From: Fragilaria crotonensis
Taxonomy: Eukaryota > Bacillariophyta > Fragilariophyceae > Fragilariales > Fragilariaceae
Length of the DNA stretch: 64,000 nt
Reading direction: 5' to 3'
NCBI GenBank assembly: GCA_022925895.1
Contig: JAKSYS010000102.1
Span: forward strand, 1-64,000
Position 1 is the stretch's first letter. Each line of letters begins with the position of its first letter. The position numbers and the translations under genes were made by a program. The notes under the pieces were generated by a model. That model ran no database searches and was not told the origin of the DNA. It saw only the letters and a list, made by a program, of their open reading frames with translations. Below are positions 49,732 through 61,000 of this stretch, piece by piece.

Positions 49732-51092
49732 CTGCGCTCATGACGACTGGAGGCTCCATTTCGGAGGCAAGAAAGGGGGACGAGTCCTTCTTCTTCGACT
49801 TCTTGTCGGCTTTCGTGAGGTTAAAGCAAATGGTGGGCATGGTGGTTGGGGCTGAAATGTTGCTGCTGGAGGGGCTGGGGCTGCTGTTGACTAAGTTCTT
49901 AATAAATTGTGTGCACTTTGAATCTGGGGGAGCTCTGTTGAAAAATTCTGTTGTTTTCAGTTGCTTCAGATCTGACAGTTTAGATGGAAGCATAACTGAA
50001 TTCCTGAGCCTAACTAACCTGAAGGTATCAGAGTTAGAAAGGGCAGAGGACGCCTGCGTAAGTCAGTTGATTCTAGGCAAGTGAACCATGATAGATTCTG
50101 CGTGCGAGCGCGGAGTGGAGGCCAGACCATGGTTAAATCGGGCACACGCCAGACCGGGGTCGCAGGCAGGTGGTGACGTCACGGTGACGGTATCGGTCGC
50201 TACAGTACGAACGTTAGCCGATGCTACGGTTTCAGGACTACTGGATGCTACGCTAGCGGCAGAGGAAGCGGGAGTGCTAGTAAAAACCCGACGGTATACG
50301 CGTGGTTGTCTACGGGACGGGTATACTGAGCTACGGTGTGCCTAGGCGTAACTACAGTACATGTAGACGTAGACACAGTGCTAGTATCTGTAGGTACGAT
50401 GCAAGTAGATGGTGCTACGTTGCGCGTAGGTGACACTACAGTATGTGGACGTGGGTGGAGTCCTACGGTGACGTCGGTAGCCAAGTGGGTGGTACACTGG
50501 CTATCGCTACAGGGGGCCCGAACCGTGACGACGGCGGGTAAAAAGTTGTCATGGTCGGTTACGCTGCTACGAAAATTGTACATTGTGAAAATTGCGGGCC
50601 GGCTAAATATATTTACAGTTGTTGACAAATTGTGAGAAAATCGTTGATCACAAGTGAGTGATCAACTTTGTTTGATGAGTGTTTCTGAGGAACACTCAGG
50701 AACACAAATGAAACGGTGCACGTCTGAAGAGTGCACGTCTGAAAAGGTGTACGTCTGAAGAGAGCGTGCGAGGCCGAGCGTTGGGCGAGAAAATGGTTGT
50801 TTACATGACGAACGACATGAAAACGATCGTTGCAATTTCTGAGTGGGATATGATTCCCGTACGACAGTAACGATGCGACGTATACTGTTTACTAGCCTAA
50901 TGTGAAGTGTCGTACTGAATATGTAGACAGTAAAAATACGTAGGAGCGGTACTAAAAGTCTGTCACTGTATGACACAGTACAGTGCCAATAAACTACAGT
51001 ACCGGTACTGTACTAGCATGTTTGTCACTGTTCAAAATTACAGTAGAAACCAGTGTGAGATCCGATTAAATGGCACTCCGATCACGTCATTA

Positions 51093-51235
51093 TGATTTAT
51101 TGTATGCGTTGTACGGTACACTACGGTACAGTATGAGGTACAATATTCGATCTCACATCTTGACCTTTCCCATGATCTATACCCGCTACTAGCATATCGT
51201 TGCACCGTCTCCCTTAGTACGTCTACTTTTACTCA
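51093..51235 (+). repeat. 5' LTR of E3
   Basis: 143 bp, TGATTTATTG...TTTTACTCA, followed directly by the primer-binding motif GTTTATCAGACCC at 51236. One base differs from the 3' LTR. Confidence 0.9.
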
Positions 51236-53892
51236 GTTTATCAGACCCAACGCTCTGGATGATGACGAACGATGTTATCTGTCAAGTCTGATGGCAATGT
51301 ACATGCTCTGAAGTGAATAGGCTGCTTCCTTCGCTCGCGTCGAGTGACTTGTCAGCTGTGCCCAGGCATGCGTTGAACTGCCATAAAATTACCCGTTGAA
51401 ACCAGTGAACCATAACATGCGAGATGGTGCATGTGGCCTGAATTGGAATGAGGTGATTTTTCGATCCCCATTCACCTTGTCGAACCGATCTCGACAACCG
51501 ATTGATGGATCGATCACATCCATCCTTCGATCCGTACCATCGCGGATGAAAGATTCATACATCGCCCGTTAGGCGAGAGTATATATTATACAGTACGAAT
51601 GATTATACTCGCACTGGCGTAATACGTGATCTCCGTTGAACGCATCCAACAGGGATTGACCCGGAACTTCAGGGAGAGTTCTTGATCGCCTATCGTGTTT
51701 TCCGTTGTTGAGGTCAACGCTTCCGAAATGGATAGTCCTGAATACGCACGGTTTTTGGCCGTATCGGGTTCTCGGAACAGGCTGCACAAGCCCTCGTCAA
51801 GGACCAAGGCATCAACTCCTAGAGGAGATCAGACGACTTCTTTCTGATGACAATTAGATCGAAAGCCTTTGTAAGGTGATTGTCGCTCCTGAGGAATGAT
51901 TCCTCCACCCGCCGGGGCCGCCGCTGGAGCCGCGCATGCCCAGAACCCCGGCTTTCAGGTTAAAAGATTGAGGGCCGAGTTAAATCTCAAGCTCTTACTG
52001 TTCTACCTTCACCATCAGGTGCACTTGAGTTGTACAGTGGTCATCGCGAACGTTACGCTCGCTTGACAACATTCGCAGCATTCGCAAACATCGTGAACGA
52101 GTTCGTGAGTTTGCATCCACTGAAAGCATCCTGATGACCTGCCCATCATCGACTCAAAGGACTGGCTGATAACGCTAGAAGCCATCGACGAGTACCCACG
52201 CTCGGTGCTTGGGGAACGTAAGACGATCCCGCAAGCATATGTCATTCGTTAGAATAAGTCGATTTCTTGCGCCCGATGAGGACATGATCTTCCAAACGGC
52301 ACAGGACAAAACGATCGCAAGGGTCCCACACCTCTCGGCCAACGCTGCAAGAGTTCGAGTCCCAGATCCTGCCTACTACCTCGTCAATCGCGAGAAGATT
52401 TGAAACATAATCTTGCGTATCACTCGCATAAACCCCGCCTGGACGAATGTTAAACCAGCGCTGAAACCGGAAATGGCAGGATGGCCTATCGAGGCATACG
52501 GCCACTTCTTGGGCCGACAGCACGTCAACATCATGACCACGATGGCCGAAGACAAGCTGATAATACAGTCTCCCACGGCGAGCAGCGTCGTTGGGAACGT
52601 TAACATGCTCAAGCAGCCGCACTCAGTGTTGGAAGGCTCCGACATGTAGGTTTTGATCTACGTTCGAAGGTTCGTTACATTCTTGATGGCACCAAAAACG
52701 ACAAGTTTGACGCCGTCAAAACTCGCATTATGTACTAGGAAACGCTGCGCTCCGACTTTGAAGCATGCGTAAGTCTGTACCAGGACTACATTTGCCAGAC
52801 TTTGCTTGACAAAAGGATCTTGCTTCCAAGCGCCTTAAGCGTGGCCACACGCCCGGTGCGAAATATAGTGAGATAACAAAGGGCAACGGAGATGCGACAA
52901 GAATCCCAACCCTAAGGAGGTTATTAAGAACCTACATGCTGTCAACGGTCAGATGCCCCAATCGGAGGAGCAAATGCAGCAGACCTCTGTTGCAGAAGAT
53001 GACAGCACTCTCTTTTCAAAGGACTCCGGCACGTCGGCCGATGAGCCCGCAACGAGTGCAAAAATGGCGCCAGCAATCGCATGAACGCGGCGCTCCCGCG
53101 CCAGAAGAAAGTCTGATGAAGAGCCCAAGAAATGACGCTGCGCACGCTTGGCCGCCATTCGACCATTGGGATTGCTCGACAAGTCGGTTGTCCATGAATC
53201 TGCATCCGATCACGACTCCCAAGCCGACCACTGTGCCGTAGTAGGCAGTAATTGTTTAGTAGTCCGTGACTACGATCGTCAGAAAAACGTGTCGGGTTAC
53301 AACCCATCAGGTCCTGTCGCCACGGATCTTGAACTGTTTCGGCGGCGCTCGCGTTCAATGATTTCGTAAGCGATGAAACAGTATTTTGTCTCATGGTCCA
53401 TCAGGCGATCCATATCCCTGATATCGCACCGAATGATGTTATGATTTTAAACGACATTCCTCGTTTCTTAACCGAAACTGTCAACGACCTGACACGCTTG
53501 TTGGTGATTCCCCCCCGCTGACGACACCTCCGCCCCGTACGTGCCTCCGCTCTTGGTCCGTGGTGTCACCTTGACCTTTCGGACTCGGCAGTCGCCCATC
53601 GACGCATATGAGACGCTCCCTCAAGGTGTCACGCTCACAGGCAAGGAGGATCTCCCGTGAGACCCATATGACAAAGTTTTCAACGACGAGGAAGCTGCGC
53701 TCACGAAATACCTGTCGGAAACAGGGGACCGAATCGGAGCACCGCCACCGTCTAGGCGACTATGCTTGGTTTCCAACATGTATTCGCTCGCAAACATGTA
53801 TTGCCACCGTCCAGGCGACTCTGCTCGGTTTCTAACATATATTCGTTCGTTAACGAATTACAGAATTACAACGAGGACTCGATGCAACGAGT

Positions 53893-54400
53893 ATGTCTCG
53901 ATCAACTACTTCGCCGACGCTCGAGATCCATTCCTTTACCCGCTCGATTGCATTGCTCCGGTCGCCGTTTGCCGGAAAGCAATTCTTTCCTCAACTCTTG
54001 GCACGGAACTGGGGAATCGACATGCAAACTGCGAAGCGTACTGTAAACGTGACGACTCAACGTGGCATACGCACCGTGCTGCATCCGACACTGTCACGTC
54101 GGCTCCACACTAATGACCGTCAGCTACGGTACCGTCATCTTCCACATCGATTGCTTCACTGGCACTCACTCTGATAGTGAATACTGATTCGCGAATGAAT
54201 CATAGATATTCACAAGCATTCGCGACGTCTGATGGCTGGTGTCGTGCCATAAGCGCGCGACAGACGGAGCCACACACGCCGTGGCCGAATGCTGCGGAGG
54301 CTGTGATCAGAGAATTGCAGAAGGGTGTCGGGAGGCAGATGGTTCTTTCCGGTACGCCCAAGCGCTTTTGGGATGATTGCCTGGAATGAGAGGCGTATGT
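53893..54400 (+). CDS. E3 integrase region fragments
   Basis: Short open pieces with W-G-I-D-M-Q-T-A-K-R-T-V-N-V-T-T-Q and R-T-V-L-H-P-T-L-S-R-R, the same block that replaces the HHCC finger in E2. Then a patch (near 54290-54330) with N-A-A-E-A-V-I-R-E-L-Q-K, the region of the third catalytic residue. Fossil part, heavily eroded. Confidence 0.6.
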
Positions 54401-55254
54401 TAGATCTCTAACCGCGCACAACATTATGAACGTGACGGGCGAGGCCGTTATCAGCGGCGAAACTGCTGTCATACCACCATTTGCTCTGTTCAAGTGCATC
54501 AATGGTGTTGGGCCACAAGTTTGACCCTGCTATCCATATAGGTCCCGCTATGACACGGATTGCCCTTCAGCGGAATAGCCAAACTGTTTATTGTTCGACT
54601 GCTCGCTCGTTGACGCCAGACGAATTGGCGGACGAGTCGATCAAGAAGAAGTGCGAGGACTTCACGGACACCAAGGTAAACTCGGTTCTAGGGGACGGAT
54701 TCAAATACAAGGATTTTGCGAACCCAGAATTGGTTGACCTAGAAATTCCAACATCCCAAACTACGTCGACGATGATGACGGCAAGGTGCCTCGAGTCCCT
54801 GACGCCCATGATGAGCCTGTTGCTGACACGTACAATCAGTATATTGGGGCCGAGGTGACGCTGCCAATCGGCGACAAGATGTTGAGTGCAAAGGTTCGAA
54901 GCAGAAAGCGTGCACTCGATGGAAGTCCTGTTGGAAGAAGGGCGAACCAGAATCCAATCTTGGACATTCGTGCTTACAATGTTGAGTTTGCCGACGGCCA
55001 AACGGCAGCGCAGGCAGAACTATCGGCCAAGCAATGTGATCGCGCAGAATATGTATGCGATTTGCGACACAGAGGGCAATCAATTTCTCCTGCAGAAGGG
55101 GATCGTTCATCACCGAAACGACGGACTCGCGGTCCAACGCGCAGACATGTTCGTCCAGCGAGGATCGAATCGCCATTATTGCTAAACGACAAAGGGTTGG
55201 CAACTCTGTGCCAAATGGAAAGATGGAAGCACTTCATGGGAACGACTCGCGGAC

Positions 55255-55485
55255 TTGAAGGAGTCTAATCCCGTGGAGTTAGCTGACTATGTGATCGCTC
55301 AAGGAATCGAGAGCGAACCTGCTTTCGCGTGGTGGGTTCCGTTCACAATTAAGGGGCGCAATCGGATAATTGCGACTTTAAATAACCGATATCACAAGCG
55401 GATGCATAAATTTGGACTCACAGTTCCGAAAACGTTTGAGGATTGCATCCGCATCGACCGCGAAAACGGTAACACGACTTTATAG
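55255..55485 (+). CDS. E3 chromodomain-RT linker fragment
   Basis: 76-codon frame: E-S-N-P-V-E-L-A-D-Y-V-I-A-Q-G-I, E-P-A-F-A-W-W-V-P-F, Y-H-K-R-M-H-K-F-G-L-T-V-P-K-T. It matches the segment after the chromodomain-like module in E1 and E2. Just upstream (about 55190-55250) the W-x-W-K-D-G-S pattern of the module is visible in an overlapping frame. Fossil part. Confidence 0.65.
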   Translation: MKESNPVELADYVIAQGIESEPAFAWWVPFTIKGRNRIIATLNNRYHKRMHKFGLTVPKTFEDCIRIDRENGNTTL

Positions 55486-56476
55486 CAGGATGTCATTCGG
55501 AAAGAGATGACTAAGGAGCGAGTAGCCTTTCAGGTAATGAGCGGCGACTCAGAACCTCCTTCCTTTTTTTAGGTTTTCAACGGAAAGCTCGCTTTGTGGC
55601 CGGCGACCACATCATGACGGAATCACTACCTATGTATCTGACAATACGCAAGTTTTCTTTCGGAGGACTTTTGGCTGCTCTGAACGACTCAGAGTCAGGT
55701 GAAGACCGCCGACATTGCAAGTGCAGTGATTGTTCGGGCACTATACGGTCTGAATTCTGCCGGTGCTTCTCTTTCAGAAATCATTTGGCCGACTGTGTGC
55801 AGCACGACTCGGGCTGGGGATCATGCAGTGCAGATCCGGCCGCGTGGCTAAAGCCTATATTGCAACCCGAGGACGGGTACAAACCCGAGGACGGGTACAA
55901 ATGCTAAGCTTATTGCTTATTGTATGTTGACAACATTCCTGTTGTGCACCACGACGGTGTCCGGGTCTTAAATACAATTGATCATTTCTTCAAGACCAAA
56001 CCTGACTCTATTTGCGACCCGGAGTTTTGCTTGGGCGCAAAGTTGCGAAATACCACGCTACCGAACGGAGTACACGCAATTTGGGCGATAGTTCCAGCAA
56101 GCACATCCAAGCGGCTGTGCTCAATGTTAAGAAGTTCCACGATACAAACTTCCCCACGCGGCATTGAACGAAGTGAGCAGCAGGACCGTTTCCTCCCAAC
56201 TATGCAACTGAACTCGACAGTAAGTCCGATGTTGGACGCGACCCTCTCTTCGTTCTATCAGATGCAGATTGGTGTTCTGCGATGGTGCGATGAATTGGGG
56301 TGAATTGATATCACAACTGAGGTGTCAAGTTGTCGTCCTATCTTGCTCAACCTCGTGACGGCCATTTGAACGCTTCCTTTCATACTTTCAACTATCTCGA
56401 GAAGAAACACAGCGCAAGGATTGTGTTCGACCCGACGTCTTCCGTGATTGATATGTCCTCGTTTTAAGGAAAGCGA

Positions 56477-56759
56477 TTGGAAGAATATTACGGGAACGTT
56501 AAGGAGGCGATACCTCCAAACGTTCCGGAGCCACAAGGGAAGAAAGTGAATCTTTGCCTATTCGTGGATTCCGACCATGCCGGATGCGAAGATCAGCGGA
56601 CACGCAAACTGCTGGCTTCATCATCTACAGGATCAGTCACCTATTTCGTGGTTCTCAAATAAACAGTCCACGATCGAGACCAGTGTCTTCGGACCCGAAT
56701 TCGTGGTGATGAAGCAGGGCATGGATCTTATTGCGGGCTTCGCTACAAGCTCCGAATGA
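56477..56759 (+). CDS. E3 RNase H fragments
   Basis: Open pieces with C-L-F-V-D-S-D-H-A-G (first Asp) and T-S-V-F-G-P-E-F-V-V-M-K (Glu). They align to the RNase H of E1 and E2. Fossil part. Confidence 0.65.
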
Positions 56760-57195
56760 TGAGTGTACAATTACCCGGTCCCTCATTCATTTATGGGAAC
56801 AGCATGTCTGTGATACACAACACGCAACGACCCGAATCGACTTTGAAAAAGAAGTCCAATTCTGTGTGTTATCATGCAGTTCGCGAGGCGATAGCTACGG
56901 GTGAATGTCTATTGGACATGTGACATGTGTCAACCCATGACAAACTCGCGGACATATGTACGAAGATTATCCCAGGTGGGCAGAAGCGTGAACACCCCGT
57001 GGGATTGATCCTGTACGACCTTGTTGATCATCGTTGATAACCCCCTCATTGAGGTTCGAAGGGTTCTTTGGGTTACCTTGATTGTCTTTTGACAACTAAA
57101 TATCACTTTGATCAGATGTTTCGCTTACATCTCGCTCGCTAGATTACGACGAACTAAGCGACTCGCCCGACTTCGTCTGATTAGTTCGAGGGGAC

Positions 57196-57338
57196 TGATT
57201 TATTGTATGCGTTGTACGGTACACTACGGTACAGTATGAGGTACAATATTCGATCTCACATCTTGACCTTTCCCATGATCTATACCCGCTACTAGCATAT
57301 CGTTGCACCGTCTCCCTTAGTAGGTCTACTTTTACTCA
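57196..57338 (+). repeat. 3' LTR of E3
   Basis: 143 bp, preceded by GAGGGGAC and followed by ATTAT, the second copy of the target duplication, inside the fold-back element. Confidence 0.9.
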
Positions 57339-57518
57339 ATTATACGACATTCTACATGTCCAATTGCGAGTACTCTCTACATTACTGGATTACTCGTTGT
57401 AGCCATACTGTTACATGTAATAACAGTATTCTATTCCAGTAAAGTATGGAGTACTCGCCAGTCGATATGTAGAATGTCGTATGATAACGAAACTCTAAGA
57501 GTGCCAGTTAATCGGATC
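57339..57518. mobile_element. Fold-back (MITE-like) element, right part; left part at 51059-51093
   Basis: The sequence left of E3 (51059-51093, starting GATCCGATTAAATGG) and the sequence ending at 57518 (complement starts GATCCGATTAACTGG) are inverted repeats. With E3 and one target copy set aside, they form one hairpin element of about 210 bp with arms of roughly 85 bp, including ATACGACATTCTACAT / ATGTAGAATGTCGTAT. The centre has a smaller hairpin (CTGTTACATGTAATAACAG). No coding capacity. Typical of a miniature inverted-repeat element; its own target duplication was not identified. Confidence 0.75.
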
Positions 57519-58010
57519 CTGTTTGCATCCCTGCGTTTTTGAGAAACACCCATTTTTTCGTGAAAGTTGAGTGAGAGTGAACACACTCGACCCGCGAGCG
57601 GGCCAAAAATGCGGGAAATATTCAAACAGACCGAATATCGGACAAAGTGGGAACGATCTTAAAGACATAAACAAGACTTGCAACGGAAACTCGACTGAAT
57701 ATTCATGTGATAAATTTTTGTTCTTGTTCTTGCAAACATAGTAAAAGTCTCGTCGATGTATATTACCTAGCACAATGAAAAATTACTCTAGCACCTTTAC
57801 CTACGAATCACTGGGTCCTCCTCCGAAGACAGTACTACCGTTCAGCTTATTAGCAACTTGGCACTAGCATTTGTTGTCCCTTGTATTTTGGGACTGCACA
57901 CGGAGTGTCGGAGTGTCGGAGTGTGCACTATTCAACACCAACAACATCTGGACTGCTGCGCATTGTGGTGCTAGAAAAGAGAACTGAAAAGTGTTTGGCA
58001 GGTGGCAGCA
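57519..58010 (+). promoter_or_regulatory. Upstream region of the myosin gene
   Basis: About 490 bases between the fold-back element and the myosin ATG. No gene. A short triple GGAGTGTC run lies at about 57901-57920. No clear TATA box or initiator can be claimed. Core promoter and 5' UTR must lie here if the gene is transcribed. Confidence 0.4.
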
Positions 58011-61000
58011 ATGAACAGGAGCACCGTGTTGGATTCGTATGTTTGGGTTCGAAAGGACGTCTTAAAAGAGATACGAAGTGGCAATAATCTGAGCAAGAAC
58101 TGGAAACCTTGTGGAACAACAACACAAACAAGTACTCGGAAACGTGGTCGCGATTCCTGGCAATGGATTCGGGCCAAGTTATGTGCAACGACCTTGAAAC
58201 AGCAGGAGAGGAAAGATCTAGCGACTAGCCCCTACGGTCAAGTCAGACTGCGGAGGGTCTCTGCTAATGATTCAGGAAATGCAACAAGTTCGTCACCCAT
58301 CGCTCAACATCATGTAACAATCCTCGTCGACGACCCAGAAGCAGGACATGAACTTCAAAATCAAAAGTTTTCCTTTGAAACATCACCTGAGGAACCGCTC
58401 ATTCTCATGGCGAATACTTGGTGGCACACTGGAGCGGCAGCTCCTCAGGATTTGACCTCCCTCAGTCATTTGCACGAGCCCGCAGTCGTCTATTGTTTGC
58501 GCAAACGATACGAAGCAGACTTGATATATACCTACACTGGTCGCATCCTCTTGGCCTTGAATCCCTTTCGACAAATTCAATCTCTCTACGGCCAACAAGT
58601 GATTGAGAAGTATCGACAAGATTCGTCATCAGTCCAGGACCGGCCCCCGCATGTTTATGCGACGGCCCAAGATGCCTATTCCGCAATGCTGCGCGAGGGA
58701 CAGAATCAATCGATTCTCGTCTCCGGCGAATCGGGAGCCGGAAAGACGGTTACTACAAAGATTATTTTGGGATACTTGACAACACTCTCTAAGTGGAAAG
58801 TAATTGAGAGCGCCGGGGAAACAACAGGTGGTATCGAATCGCAAGGTGAGTGGAGTTGCAATTAGCAACATGTGTTGCCTGAAATGCGATTGTAGTTCAC
58901 CCTTACTGACAATATCCATTTGCAGTCGTCCACTCCAATCCCATTTTGGAATCGTTTGGCAATGCTCGCACACTTCGCAATGATAATTCCTCTCGATTTG
59001 GAAAGTTTATTGATGTGCGATTTCAATGCAACGGTCACTTGAAATCAGCATCGATTCAAACCTATCTTCTGGAAAAAGTACGACTTATTGCTCCCGGACA
59101 AGGAGAACGAAACTTTCATATTTTCTACGAGTTATTAGCTGGACTGTCGCACAGGGAACGGGACGAAGTCGGATTGGGCAATGCACGTGGACCGGAGGAC
59201 TTTTGTATGACGGCAGTATCGGGGATGTTTGACCGACGAGATGGTGTGGAAGATCTGAAGACGTATCGAGATTTGAGAACAGCCTTGACTTCCATCAAAA
59301 TGGCGGACAATGACCAACAGCAACTCTTTTCTGTCTGCTGCGCACTTCTACACAGCTCAAACTTATCCTTTATTGAGTCCTCTGCGGGAGCCAGTGAGAT
59401 CGATTCGAGCAACCCGTCACTTCGAGCAGCGTTGAACCTGTTTGGAGTTTCACTGGAAGCGTTTGGCCAGTCGCTTTGCTGCACGGCGATTGAGGCGCGT
59501 GGCGAAGTTTTTTATAAAACTCTGTCGACAGCGCAAGCAACCAAGGCGCTCGAGGCTCTGATCAAGGCTACATATTCCGCTATGTTCCAAACGATTGTTA
59601 ATTGGATCAATTTGTCGATTGCGAAATCCGATCACAGGGAAAATGCGAAGCAAGATCTGTCTATTGGGGTTTTTGATATCTTCGGTTTTGAATCTTTTGA
59701 CGTCAATTCGTTCGAACAACTCTGTATCAACTTTTGCAACGAAGCTTTGCAGCAACAGTTCAATCAATACGTGTTCAAACAAGAGCAAGCGGAGTATCAA
59801 CGCGAGGGCATTGAGTGGTCCTTTATGTCCTTTCCTGACAACCAGGATGTTCTTGATCTTATTGAGAAGAAGCATGAGGGAATTCTGTCGATTCTAGACG
59901 AACAGAATCTGATACCGCGATGTACAGACCAGTCGTTTGCCCGAGCCATCTACGAAAAGTGCGCCGACCACCCTCGATTTAGCGTTGAGTGCAGTCAAAA
60001 GATCGCGGGGACATTTTGCATTGAACACTATGCGGGAATAGTTGAATACAACACTACTTCATTTCTGGAGAAAAACAAAGACGAGCTCCCCAAGGAGACT
60101 ACTGAACTCCTGAAATCCTCAAGCATCTCGTTCATAGCAGGTCTTGGAGCAGATCTGGCAAAGAGCCGCTCAGCAAGTTCCAACGGCGAGGGTCGCCGAG
60201 TGTTTCGGCGGCCGAACAGCTCTCTCGTAAAGGAAAGCGTTGGCAGTCAATTTACTCGACAGCTCCGAGAGCTTCGGGCGAAAATCGAGAAGACTGCTCC
60301 GCATTATATTCGCTGTCTCAAACCAAATGACTTACTGGTGCCCGGCAGCTTTTCGTCGGTAATCATTGCTGACCAACTCCGCTGCGCCGGAGTCTTGGAG
60401 GCAATTCGCGTGTCTCGTGTCGGCTTTTCGCAACGATATCCTCACCAAGAATTTATTCGTCGTTACCAGATGCTGGCGCGCGGGCATGTTCCAAAACACA
60501 GGAGATTCTACAGCGAAAAGGACCTCTGCGAAGTCGTTGTCAATGCTATCGTCGTCTTGATTCGAAGCTCTATAGCTACGACAGTCAGTGAGCACAAAAG
60601 CCCGCAGGGGATGCAAAGGTGAGAAATAATGATGCCTGTGTCCACCTCTTGCCAGGTGCCATCTAATTCCGACTCGGTTACAGATCAGACAGCGAAGACA
60701 AGTTGGGAATACAGATGGGACGGTCAAAGGTGTTTCTGAGGCGTTTTGCGTTCGAATGCTTAGAAATGCTACGACACCAGTTATTAGGAAAAGCTGCTAC
60801 GACGATCCAAGCACGCGGGCGAACGATAATTGCGCGCAACCGCTTTCTGTCGGCTTCCTACAGCGCCCTCGTGCTTCAACGATGGGCGCGCAGACTCCCT
60901 GCAGCAAGGTTAGCTTCAGCCGCCAGACAGCATCGGTGCGCCACGAAAATACAAAGTCAATGGCGAGGATTTGTGGCTGAGCGTTACTTTTTCGCGGCCT

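Larger units (their letters stand above)
38612..51011 (-). mobile_element. Family X element, right (minus-strand) copy, interrupted by E4
   Basis: Inverted copy of the 5' part of the left element, from its leader (about 51011 inward) to a point within Gag equal to 36697. It is split by E4 at 41161-47718. The 373-codon ORF at 39230-40351 differs from the left one by about a dozen residues, so the two copies are diverged insertions and not a fresh duplication. The outer edge carries the perfect palindrome ACAGTACCGGTACTGT at 50996-51011. Few breaks in the ORFs that are present; the pol part is absent. Confidence 0.65.
51093..57338 (+). mobile_element. E3: eroded Ty1/copia element of the E1/E2 lineage
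   Basis: LTRs 51093-51235 and 57196-57338 (143 bp each, one difference). Primer-binding motif GTTTATCAGACCC follows the 5' LTR; polypurine tract GAGGGGAC (57188-57195) precedes the 3' LTR. Target duplication ATTAT (51089-51093, 57339-57343, overlapping the LTR start by one base). Parts: Gag region about 51.8-53.1 kb, protease patch (D-S-x-A-D type) about 53.2 kb, integrase about 53.9-54.4 kb, chromodomain-like module about 55.19-55.33 kb, RT about 55.3-56.3 kb, RNase H 56.48-56.76 kb. Well over ten breaks in the coding part. Closest to E1/E2 in layout but a different family. Confidence 0.85.
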
